17,071 nucleotides of DNA from Planctomycetia bacterium. Lineage in GTDB: Bacteria; Planctomycetota; Planctomycetia; Pirellulales; UBA1268. The notes beneath the pieces were generated by a model, which worked only from the letters and a program-made list of their open reading frames with translations, searched no databases and was not told the DNA's origin. Each line of letters begins with the position of its first letter. Position 1 is the stretch's first letter. This document shows, one piece after another, positions 1 through 7,559 of this stretch. Position numbers and translations under genes: made by a program. Where the stretch lies: the NCBI GenBank assembly GCA_009926295.1, contig RFPF01000041.1:1-17071 (forward strand), given 5' to 3'.

Positions 1-253
1 TGCCGGGCTTGGGGTCGAACAGATCCATCTGCGAGGGAGCGCCCGACTGGAAGAGGTAGATGATGCGCTTCGCCTTCGGTGGAAAGCTGGGGAACGCGCT
101 TCGCGCGGGCGGCCGCCGTGACCGGGCCCGCGCGGCCTGCGGCTGCATCAGGCTGGCGAGAGCGGCATAGCCCAGACCGCCGGCGGCACCGCCGAGGAAC
201 ACGCGACGATTGACCGTGTCCTGAACACGCTGGACACACTGGACATGGCTCAT
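1..253 (-). CDS. DUF1501 family protein, N-terminal part (runs off the window)
   Basis: Only the first 84 codons lie in the window. The ATG at 251-253 begins MSHVQCVQ. Residues 16-35 form a twin-arginine-type leader: the Arg pair in NRRVFLGG, then a Gly/Ala-rich hydrophobic stretch, which suggests Tat export as a folded protein. Residues 62-84 (start AKRIIYLFQSGAPSQMDLFD) match the conserved opening of DUF1501 proteins, an alkaline-phosphatase-superfamily-like group expanded in planctomycetes. The start lies 4 bases after the stop of the upstream PSCyt1/DUF1549/DUF1553 gene, so the two are probably co-transcribed; this pairing is typical of the phylum. The biochemical role of the family is not established. 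The family call rests on the visible N-terminus only; whether the rest of the gene is intact cannot be judged. Confidence 0.88.
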   Translation of the reverse strand, partial: MSHVQCVQRVQDTVNRRVFLGGAAGGLGYAALASLMQPQAARARSRRPPARSAFPSFPPKAKRIIYLFQSGAPSQMDLFDPKPG

Positions 254-257
254 GGGT

Positions 258-3200
258 TCACTCCCGCATCACGAATTCGTCGAGATTGATGATCACGTTG
301 GCGGCGAGCGAATAGGCCGAGAATTCCGCCGCCGTGACCCCCTCGGGCTTCGTCACGAGGCCCACCGCCGCGTACTTCTCCGCCCGCTCGGGCGCCGCGG
401 TGAACGTCGCCAGATCGGCCTCGAAGCCGCGCACGAGGGCGGAGAGTTCGTCGCCCGTGGGAGCCCGGCCGATCGCCAGGCGGAAGGCGTGGGCGATCCG
501 CCCGGCCGGCATGGCGCCCCCCTCGGCGACCATCCGCTTGGCGAGGCCGTGGGCCGCCTCCACGAACGTGGTCTCGTTGAGGAGCGCGAGGGCCTGGAGC
601 GGCGTGTTGGTCCGCGACCGCTTCACGATGCAGGTCTCGCGGTTGGGCGCGTCGAAGAGCAGCATCGTCGGCGGCGCCGCCGTGCGCTTCCAGACCGTGT
701 ACATCGTGCGGCGATACCGCCCCGCCCCCGTGTCGGGCTTGTAGCCGCGGAGGTCGCCATACTTGCTCGTTTCGTCCCACACCCCGTCGGGCATCCATGG
801 CCGCACGCTCGGGCCGCCGACCGTGGGCACGAGCAGCCCCGACGCGGCGAGCGCCGCATCCCGCACCGTCTCACCCGGGAGCCGGATCCTGGGGGCCCGC
901 GCGAGCAGCCTGTTCGCCGGATCCCGGGCCAGCTTCTCGGGCGTGACCGTGGCGGACTGTCGATACACGGCGCTCGTCACGACGAGCTTCACGAACCGCT
1001 TCATGTCCCAGCCGGTCTCCATGAACTCCACGGCGAGCCAATCGAGCAGCTCGGGGTGGCTCGGGTATTCCGCCTGGCTGCCGAGGTTTTCGCTCGTCTT
1101 CGAGAGGCCGACGCCGAACAACCGCTCCCACATGCGGTTCACCCACACGCGGGACGTGAGCGGATGGTCCCGGGAGACGAGCCATTTCGCGAGCGCGAGC
1201 CGGTCGGGCTTGGTGCCCTCGGGCAGCGCGGGCAGGAATGCCGGCAGCGCCGCCGTGACCTTCTCGCCCCGCTTGTCGTACTCGCCCCGGATGAGGACGA
1301 ACGCCTCCCGCTCGGGCCCCTCCTTCATCACCATGGCGCTCGGGAGCGAACCACGAAACGACTCGACGCTCTTCGTCGCGGCGTCGCGGGCCATCTCGGC
1401 CCGCCGGATCGGGCCATCGACATTCGCTCGGTAAAACTTCGTGAGCTCGGCCTTCTGCTGCGGGGTCCGCTTCTCCGCATCGACCGCGATCGCCTCCTTG
1501 ACGGCCTCGGGCACCTTCGAGCCGCCCACGCCGAGCATGGCGGGATCGTCCTGCGAGAAGGCGAGCCGAAACCGGCCGATCGTGTGGCCATCGAACGCTT
1601 CCTGCCGGATCCGCACGACCAGTCGGGCGTTCTCCGGCAGCACCACGGGCTTGGCGGGAAACACCGCGATCCGCCGTGGCTCGCGCTTCCCGGGATCGTG
1701 GCCGTCGATCGCCCAGCCCTTGCCCTTCTCCCCCTTGAGCTGGAGCACGCTGGCCGCCGGCCATCCCGACTGTTCGTAGGTCGCCTCCGCCCTCACGAGT
1801 TCGACGGGGATCACCTTCGCGTCGCCCGGCGGCTCGATCTCGGCCTCGATCTTCGTGACCACGATGTTGCCGTTGCCCGCACGGCCGAAGCCGCCGCCAC
1901 CCGCCAGCCCCGGGTCGGGCAGCACTTCGAGCCGGATGCCACCGAGCCGGTCGGCGGGCACGAGGGTCTCGAATTCGTAGGTGTCTCGGGCCGGCGACGT
2001 GCCCTCGACGAACCAACTGCCGTCCCTCGACGAACCAACTGCCGTCCTCGCTGCGCCGAAAGCTCGCGTCGCCCACGCTCCGCAGTTCGAGCGGCTCGAA
2101 CGGCTCCCAGGCGTCCTGCGGCGCAGCGAGGGCCGGCCGGATCGACGCTTCCCACTCGGCCACGAGCGCGTCGATGTTCGCATGTTCCGCCTTCAGGGCG
2201 GCCTCGGCGTCGGCCACGAACTGCTCCAGCCGGGCCAGTTCGCGCTCTTGCTCGGGCGAGGGGATGAGCTGCAGCGGATCGGAATTGCCGCCGCTGCGGT
2301 TCTGGGATCCCATGATCGTGCCGCTCTCGGGCACGTTGTTGAAGAGCGAGAAGAGCGCATAGAACTCCCTCTGCGAGAGGGGGTCGTATTTGTGGTCGTG
2401 GCAGCGGGCGCAGCCGGCCGACAGCGCCATCCAAGTCTGGGATGTCGTCTCCACCCGATCGATCACCGTCTCCACCCGCCACTCCTCGGCGATGATGCCC
2501 CCTTCGCCATTGATCCGATGATTCCGGTTGAAGCCCGTGGCCACGATCTGTTCGCGGGTCGGGGTTTCCAGCATGTCGCCGGCGAGTTGGTGGATGGTGA
2601 ACCTGTCGAATGGCAGGTTGGCGTTGTAGGCTTCGATCACCCAGTCGCGCCATGGCCAATTCGAGCGGCTCGAATCGGTCTGATACCCGTGACTGTCCGC
2701 ATACCTCGCCGCATCGAGCCATTCGATCGCCATCCGCTCGCCGTAGTGCGGGCTCGCGAGGAGGGTGTCGACGTATCGCTCGAAAGCATCGGGGGCGGTG
2801 TCGGCGACGAACGCATCGACCTCGGCGGGCACGGGCGGCAGGCCCGTGAGATCGAGCGCGAGCCGCCGGGCGAGTGTGACGCGATCGGCCTCTGGGTTCG
2901 GCGCGAGTCCCTCCTGCTCCAGCCGCGCGAGGATGAAGCGGTCGATCGGCGTTCGCGCCCACGAAGCGTCCTTCGCATCCGGCACGTCCGGCCGCTCGAC
3001 CCGCTCGAATGCCCAGTGGCCGCGGTACTCGGCCCCCTCGGCGATCCACCGCTCGAGGATCTTCGCCTCGGCCGGCGTGATCGGCTTGTTGACCCGCGGC
3101 GGCGGCATCACGACATCGGGGTCGGTGCTCGTGATCCGCGCGAGAATCTCGCTCTTCGCCGGGTCGCCGGGCACGATGGCCGTACCGCCGCTGTCGAGCG

Positions 3201-3399
3201 CCGCGATCGCCGCGTCGCGCAGGTCGAGCCGCAGCCCCGCCTGCCGATCCTCGCCGTCGGGCCCGTGGCAGGCGAAGCACCGGTCCGACAGGATCGGCCG
3301 CACGTCGCGGTTGAAATCGAGCCTTCCTTCGGCAGCGGCCGCGGTGAGCGCAAGCGACGCCATGGCTGACGCTACGAACGCGGACGCAGGTCGCGACAT
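258..3399 (-). pseudogene. PSCyt1-DUF1549-DUF1553 cytochrome protein, frameshifted by a 22-bp duplication
   Basis: This planctomycete-specific exported c-type cytochrome protein is split over two frames. The 5' part (ATG at 3397-3399) has a signal peptide (residues 1-24), a PSCyt1 domain with haem motif CFACH at 41-45, and DUF1549 (about 146-350) with a second haem-like motif CARCH at 330-334. After residue about 459 the frame is wrong and becomes Arg/Ala-rich junk ending at 871. The correct sequence continues in the next frame to the TGA at 258-260 and contains DUF1553 (corrected residues about 725-1010, with the RVWVNRMWERLFG and LLDWLAVEFM motifs). Deleting one copy of the tandem repeat at 2002-2045 joins them as SEDGSWFVEGTSPARD, giving about 1039 residues, normal for the family. 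It could be a real null or switchable allele, or an assembly error. Its role is unknown; redox or polysaccharide-linked work has been proposed for such proteins. The DUF1501 gene follows after 4 bases. Confidence 0.9.
2002..2045. repeat. 22-bp perfect tandem duplication (two copies)
   Basis: Bases 2002-2023 and 2024-2045 are identical, each beginning ccctcgacgaacc and ending ctgccgt. The unit length is not a multiple of three, so the second copy shifts the reading frame of the minus-strand cytochrome gene that contains it. Both copies read SWFVEG-like peptide in their respective frames, which confirms a recent duplication within the coding sequence. Origin by replication slippage is inferred. 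Confidence 0.95.
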
Positions 3400-3483
3400 G
3401 AAGGTGTGTCCCGGGGAAGATTTCGGGGAAACACCCGCGTCGCCGTCCGGCGGCCGCCCGCACAGGGCCGGCCGTCAAACGCG

Positions 3484-3500
3484 GACCTGCCGGGCAGGTC
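3484..3500. other. Short perfect hairpin in the 205-bp intergenic region 3400-3604
   Basis: The sequence gacctgc-cgg-gcaggtc forms a 7-bp stem with a 3-base loop. It lies about 105 bases downstream of the coiled-coil gene and about 85 bases upstream of the cytochrome gene start, both on the minus strand. There is no T-run on either side, so it is not a standard intrinsic terminator; a regulator site or chance in GC-rich DNA are equally possible. I saw no gene in 3400-3604. Confidence 0.3.
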
Positions 3501-3604
3501 GATCGGCGGGACTTGCTGACGTTCCCAGTTTAGCATCGCCGACCGGGGCGGCAAAATCTCCGCCACGGGAGCCACGGGCCTGCGTCCGGAGAATTTCCTA
3601 CCGG

Positions 3605-4147
3605 CTACTTCGCGGCCTTCAGCCGCTCGACTTCCGCCTCGAGTGCCTTCAGCCGCGCTTCCATCTGCTGAAATTTTTCCTTCGCCTGCTCGAACCTCTG
3701 CTTGATCTCTTCGCGGGCCTGCTGCATCCGCTCGCGGCCCTCGCTCATGCGACGCTCGAGCATCTCCCGCACCTCCGGCGGCAGCTCGGCGGACGGGCGC
3801 GGCGGGCCCCATCCCATGGGTCGTCCGTGCCCCTGGCCGTGCCCTTCCGGCGGTGGCGGCCCGTCGTGGTGCGGTCCCGCGGGCGGGTGACCCTCCGCTC
3901 CAGAGCCCTCGTGCGGCGGCCCGCGACGCCCTCCCTGCGGCGGGCCGCCAGGGCCCATCCGGCCCTCCATCCGCTCGAGCAGGCGGTCGAGCCTTTCGGT
4001 GATCCGTTCGAGGCGATCGGCCTCGCTGCCCGGGCGACCGTACGACGGCGTCTCCTCTGCGGCGGTGACGGCGTGCGTCCGGTTTCCGATCACCAGCAGA
4101 CCGACGCCGCAGACGGCGAGTCCGAACCACTTCCACAGGCTGTGCAT
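3605..4147 (-). CDS. Membrane-anchored or secreted His/Gly/Pro-rich coiled-coil protein
   Basis: This 180-residue protein has no recognised family. A short basic N-terminus is followed by a hydrophobic segment (residues about 7-21), which could be a signal peptide or a single membrane anchor. Residues 41-62 form a charged helix with leucine spacing. Residues 64-118 are rich in Gly, Pro and His, including HHDGPPPPEGHGQGHG at 93-108, which could bind metal ions. Residues 121-180 are strongly predicted coiled coil (EREEIKQRFEQAKEK-like heptads), ending in KAAK. The ATG at 4145-4147 was chosen because a good Shine-Dalgarno precedes it by 7 bases and because it directly precedes the hydrophobic segment. 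It is divergent from the methyltransferase operon. The layout loosely recalls periplasmic Spy/CpxP-like helical proteins, but I see no LTxxQ motif. Function unknown. Confidence 0.75.
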   Translation of the reverse strand: MHSLWKWFGLAVCGVGLLVIGNRTHAVTAAEETPSYGRPGSEADRLERITERLDRLLERMEGRMGPGGPPQGGRRGPPHEGSGAEGHPPAGPHHDGPPPPEGHGQGHGRPMGWGPPRPSAELPPEVREMLERRMSEGRERMQQAREEIKQRFEQAKEKFQQMEARLKALEAEVERLKAAK

Positions 4148-4154
4148 GACGAAT

Positions 4155-4160
4155 CTCCTT
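4155..4160 (-). promoter_or_regulatory. Strong ribosome binding site for the coiled-coil gene
   Basis: The minus strand reads AAGGAG, a near-perfect Shine-Dalgarno, with 7 bases before the ATG at 4145-4147. It fixes the start codon of that gene and stands out because most genes in this window have weak or no visible Shine-Dalgarno. Confidence 0.7.
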
Positions 4161-4204
4161 CCAGCGAGAGGCTTGCGTGTTGCCGACGTATGCTGTGTGG
4201 AGGA

Positions 4205-5071
4205 ATGAACGTCTCTCCGGCCGGAAAGTTTCGCGATCCCTCGCTCGTCGATTTCGGCGCCGGCCGGCGGCTGGAACTCCTGGGGGGGGTGCTGGTCGAC
4301 CGGCCCCTCGCCCTGCCGGATCTGCCGGGCCGACGCCAGCCTCGCCTCTGGGCGGACGCGACGGCACGATTCGAAAGCGGTGCCGGCCACGGTTGGCGAT
4401 TCACGGCTGCGGTGCCCGAGCCGTGGCTCGTGCACGTGCCACTCGAGGGGACGCCGGTCGTCGTCGCCCTCGAAGTGCGGCCCGCGCCTTCGGGCCAGGT
4501 GGGCGTGTTTCTCGAACAGGCGGAACAGTGGCGCTGGCTGGCCGCCGTCACGCCTCCTGGCGCGCGGATGTTGTCGCTCTTCGCCCACTCGGGCGCCGCC
4601 ACGCTCGCGGCCGCGGCCGCGGACGCCGAGGTGGTGCACGTCGACGCCTCGAAGCAGGCCACGGGGCTCGCCCGCCGCAATGCGGCCGCGTCGGCGCTCG
4701 ACGCCGCGCCCATCCGCTGGATCTGCGAGGACGCCCGCACGTTCGTCGCCCGCGAGGCCCGCCGCGGCGCCCGCTACGACGGCTTCGTGCTCGATCCGCC
4801 GTCGTGGGGTCATGGTCCGAGGGGCCAGGCCTTCTCGATCGACCGCGATCTCGATCCGCTTCTCGCCGATCTCGCGAAGCTCGTCGGCGCTTCCCCGTCC
4901 GGCCCGCTTCTGCTCACGTGCCACTCGCCCCGCTGGAATCACCGCCGTCTTCACGACACACTGGCCATCGCGTTCGGGGGTGCGATCGAGTCGGGAAGGC
5001 TCACGTGCGCCGACGCCGCCGGTCGCCCCCTCGCGCTCGGCGACTTCGCCCGCCGCGGGGTTCCACGATGA
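4205..5071 (+). CDS. Class I SAM-dependent methyltransferase, RlmI-like (PF10672-type)
   Basis: The 288-residue product resembles the COG1092-type methyltransferases related to the 23S rRNA m5C methyltransferase RlmI, but lacks an N-terminal PUA domain, so the substrate is uncertain. Visible motifs are the N-terminal VDFGAGRRLELLGGVLVDRP (15-34), VGVFLEQAEQWRWL (99-112), SAM-binding motif I LSLFAHSGAAT (123-133), the acidic residue in HVDASK (145-150), and the catalytic-site DPPSWGHGP (197-205). Expected action is cytoplasmic, on RNA. Two in-frame ATGs exist, at 4190 and 4205. A GGAGG lies directly against the second, too close for normal use, so the start is uncertain by 5 codons. The stop overlaps the next gene's start by 4 bases (ATGA, 5068-5071), indicating translational coupling with the SpoU gene. 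Confidence 0.88.
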   Translation: MNVSPAGKFRDPSLVDFGAGRRLELLGGVLVDRPLALPDLPGRRQPRLWADATARFESGAGHGWRFTAAVPEPWLVHVPLEGTPVVVALEVRPAPSGQVGVFLEQAEQWRWLAAVTPPGARMLSLFAHSGAATLAAAAADAEVVHVDASKQATGLARRNAAASALDAAPIRWICEDARTFVAREARRGARYDGFVLDPPSWGHGPRGQAFSIDRDLDPLLADLAKLVGASPSGPLLLTCHSPRWNHRRLHDTLAIAFGGAIESGRLTCADAAGRPLALGDFARRGVPR

Positions 5072-5904
5072 ACCATCACGAACCGATCACGAGCCCGGCC
5101 AATCCGCGAGTGCGGGAGGCGGCCCGCCTGCGCGACGCCGAGGACCGCCGCCGGACGGGCTGCACGCTCGTCGACGGCCTGCGCGAGATCGAACGGGCGA
5201 TCCGCGCCGAAGTCGAGATCCCGGAGGCGTTCCTCGACGCCGAGGCGCCGGCCGACGCTCTCCGCGAAGGGATCATGATGCGGCTCGCGGCCCGCGGCAC
5301 GCGCATCGTCGCCCTTGCCCGCCGACCGTTCGAGAAGGTGGCCTTCGGCAGCCGCAACGAAGGTCTCGTGGCCGTGGCCAGATTTCACGCCCGCGACCTC
5401 GATGCCTTCGCGGTCGCCGACGACCGGCCCGTGATCGTGATCGAGGGCGTCGAAAAGCCAGGCAACCTGGGCGCGATCGTGCGCACCGCCGATGCCGCCG
5501 GGATCGCGGGCGTGATCGCCTGCGGACCGGGCACCGACCCCGCCAACCCGGCCGCGATCCGCGCCAGCCTCGGCACCGTGTTCTGCGTGCCGCTGGCGGT
5601 GGGCACCGTCGCGGAGGTGATCGCGTGGTGCGGGCGACAGGCCAGGCGGGTGCTGGGGGCGGTTCCAGAGGGCGCGTTGGTGTGGCATGAGGCGCCGCTC
5701 GCCGGGGCGACGGCGATCGTGCTCGGCAGCGAGGCCCACGGTCTGTCGCCGGCCTGGCGGGAGGCCGGCCGCGCCGGAACCATCCGCTTCGACACGGTGC
5801 GGCTGCCGATGCAGGGCGTGGCCGACAGCCTCAACGTGTCGGTGACGGCCGCCGTGCTCGCCTATGAATCACTTCGCACCTCGCAGGATCGCCGTTCCCG
5901 ATGA
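5068..5904 (+). CDS. SpoU/TrmH family RNA 2'-O-methyltransferase
   Basis: The 278-residue product is a SPOUT-class methyltransferase that transfers a methyl group from SAM to a ribose 2'-hydroxyl in rRNA or tRNA. An N-terminal substrate-binding region (about 5-110), starting ITSPANPRVREAARLR, precedes the trefoil-knot domain. All three SpoU motifs are present: motif 1 NLGAIVRTADAAG (133-145), with the catalytic Arg at 139; motif 2 VLGSEAHGLS (218-227); motif 3 LPMQGVADSLNVSVTAAV (246-263). This arrangement fits RlmB/TrmH-like enzymes; the exact nucleotide cannot be told from sequence. It starts in an ATGA overlap with the upstream methyltransferase gene and ends in another ATGA overlap with the following gene, so the three are very probably one translational unit. 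No separate Shine-Dalgarno is evident. Confidence 0.93.
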   Translation: MNHHEPITSPANPRVREAARLRDAEDRRRTGCTLVDGLREIERAIRAEVEIPEAFLDAEAPADALREGIMMRLAARGTRIVALARRPFEKVAFGSRNEGLVAVARFHARDLDAFAVADDRPVIVIEGVEKPGNLGAIVRTADAAGIAGVIACGPGTDPANPAAIRASLGTVFCVPLAVGTVAEVIAWCGRQARRVLGAVPEGALVWHEAPLAGATAIVLGSEAHGLSPAWREAGRAGTIRFDTVRLPMQGVADSLNVSVTAAVLAYESLRTSQDRRSR

Positions 5905-7088
5905 ATACCCCCGACGACGTCTTCATCGCGCTCGAAGCCGCGGCGGCCCAAGGCCCGGGGGCACTCCTCGGGGCCCTCGCGGACTCGCTTGCGGAGCGGC
6001 GCCGCTGGCACGCGCTGTTCGATCTGCGGCTCCTCGAGGCCCGCGCCTCGCTCAACCTGCCGGTGACGGGCGAACTCGGGCCGCTCGACGAGGCGACGCG
6101 CACCGCCCTCGACGAACGGTCGCTCGCAGCGTGCCGCGAAGTGGGCTGGCCGCTCCTCGACGAGGGGCAGGTGGCGGCGGGGTGGATGTACCTCCGTGCC
6201 GCCGCGGAGCCGGGCGACGTGGCCTGCAAACTCCGCGAACTTGCCGCCCGCTCCGCCGCTGACGACGAGGCGGCCGAGTCCCGACGCCAGGAAATCGTGC
6301 ACGTGGCGCTCTGGGAGGGAGTCGATCCGGCCCTCGGCCTCGAGGTCGTGCTCGCCTCCCAGGGCACGTGCAATGCGATCACGGCATATGAGCAGGCGGT
6401 GTCGCGGCTGCCGGCGGTGCGGCAGGAACGCGCCGCGACGGTGCTCGTCGATCATCTGCATCGCGAACTCGCCGCGAATCTCGCAGCCGACCTCGCGGGC
6501 CGCTCTCTCGCTGTGTCCGAGACGGATGCCGGGTCGATCACGGCCCTTCTCGACGCGGCAGGTGGGCTCGTGGGCTGTCCGAGCGTGCACGTCGACGTGT
6601 CGCACCTGCAGGCGGTGCTGCGGATCGCGCGGGTGGCGACCGATCGCGGCACGCTCGAGAAGGCCTGGCAGCTCGCGTGCTACGCGTGCCGAGTGCCGCC
6701 GGACGCCTCCTATCCCGGCGAGCCGCCGTTCGAGAACGTCGGAGAGGCGTCGCGGTTGTTTTTCGCCGCACAGTTGGGCCGTGACGTGGACGCCGCCGTC
6801 AGATATTTCAGGGCGGCCGCCGCCACCGCCCGGATCGAGCAGGCGGGAACGCTTCCGGCTGACATCCTCGTGCTGTTGCTCTGGCGGCTCCGGCGGCCCG
6901 CCGAGGCGCTCCACGCGGCCCTCGAACGACCGCGGGATGCCGGCATGCCGAGCGTCGTACAAGCCAGCGGCATGGTGCCTTCACTCGTGGACATGGCGGC
7001 GGCCGGCGACGCTCTCGACGTGCTGCGGGCGGCCTGCCGTGAACATGGCGACGAGATCACGTTCGTCGCCACGTATCTTCCCCGCTGA
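5901..7088 (+). CDS. All-helical protein of unknown function, third gene of the RNA methyltransferase operon
   Basis: I do not recognise this 395-residue protein. It is rich in Ala, Leu, Arg and Glu, with no signal peptide or membrane segment, so it should be cytoplasmic. Helix-pair stretches such as EKAWQLACYACRVPPDAS (about 252-269) and AAVRYFRAAAATARIEQA (about 297-314) suggest a TPR-like or other alpha-solenoid repeat fold, inferred by eye. No catalytic motif is apparent. The ATG overlaps the SpoU stop in ATGA (5901-5904), so it is probably translated by coupling with the two methyltransferases; a role as a partner or scaffold for them is a guess from context. It ends 21 bases before the convergent Cys-rich gene. 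It may be a planctomycete-restricted conserved hypothetical protein. Confidence 0.8.
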   Translation: MNTPDDVFIALEAAAAQGPGALLGALADSLAERRRWHALFDLRLLEARASLNLPVTGELGPLDEATRTALDERSLAACREVGWPLLDEGQVAAGWMYLRAAAEPGDVACKLRELAARSAADDEAAESRRQEIVHVALWEGVDPALGLEVVLASQGTCNAITAYEQAVSRLPAVRQERAATVLVDHLHRELAANLAADLAGRSLAVSETDAGSITALLDAAGGLVGCPSVHVDVSHLQAVLRIARVATDRGTLEKAWQLACYACRVPPDASYPGEPPFENVGEASRLFFAAQLGRDVDAAVRYFRAAAATARIEQAGTLPADILVLLLWRLRRPAEALHAALERPRDAGMPSVVQASGMVPSLVDMAAAGDALDVLRAACREHGDEITFVATYLPR

Positions 7089-7109
7089 CGCCCGTTCCAC
7101 GGACGCCTC

Positions 7110-7448
7110 TCACCGGCTGCAGGGGAAGCAGCGCGGCCGCGTGTCGTATCCCATGTGCTCCGCGGTCACGAACCCGCGGCCCGGTGGCAGTTGCCACGGG
7201 GCGAGCATCTCGGGCCCCTCGACGGCGCCGTTGCGGCCGTGCCAGCGGTTGCAGGCGTCGCAGGGATCGGGGCAACTCGGCTCGTGCTTCGCGCCGCAGT
7301 ATCGCGGGCCACAGCCGGTATCGCCATAGGGCGTTTCCATGCCGGCTGCGTGCGGGCTGCAGCGGCTGCAGCGACCCGAATCGCCGGCGCGAGCCCCGGC
7401 CGCAACGAGGCAGGCGAGCGCGGCGAGGGTGAGGGCGGCTTTTCTCAT
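7110..7448 (-). CDS. Small secreted Cys-rich protein with three CxxC pairs
   Basis: The 112-residue product begins with a clear signal peptide (MRKAALTLAALACLVAAGARA, cleavage likely near residue 21). The mature part has nine cysteines at 27, 30, 46, 51, 59, 63, 66, 107 and 110, with CxxC spacings at 27/30, 63/66 and 107/110. A central segment GCGPRYCGAKHEPSCPDPCD (45-64) and a later APWQLPPGRGFVTAE (83-97) look like conserved blocks of a planctomycete protein family. The pattern fits a disulfide-bonded or metal-binding envelope or extracellular protein, but no function is known. It lies 111 bases downstream of glgA on the same strand and ends 21 bases from the convergent helical-protein gene. 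I saw nothing convincing in the 111-base gap. Confidence 0.75.
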   Translation of the reverse strand: MRKAALTLAALACLVAAGARAGDSGRCSRCSPHAAGMETPYGDTGCGPRYCGAKHEPSCPDPCDACNRWHGRNGAVEGPEMLAPWQLPPGRGFVTAEHMGYDTRPRCFPCSR

Positions 7449-7559
7449 GCCGCTGATATCGGGGCGCGGGTGGATCGATCATTTCCCGCGCGGCCACGAC
7501 CGGCGCGTTCGCGGGCAGATTGCCCGGCTTGCCACGCCGTGATTCCGCCGCCGCCGGCC

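Noticed and set aside
2002..2045. Repeat as part of a CRISPR or other array
   Set aside because: Only two directly abutting copies exist, without spacers, inside a coding sequence.
252..2267. Long open frame of 671 codons on the plus strand opposite the cytochrome gene
   Set aside because: It is antisense to a gene with clear domains, and its product is Arg/His/Gly-rich with no family features; long antisense frames are common at this GC content.
3484..3500. Hairpin as a rho-independent terminator
   Set aside because: There is no T-run on either strand and the stem is only 7 bp, so it is reported just as an inverted repeat.
4177..5067. Upstream extension of the SpoU frame
   Set aside because: It runs antiparallel in frame to the well-supported methyltransferase gene, is Arg/Pro-rich, and the SpoU homology starts at the ATG in the ATGA overlap.
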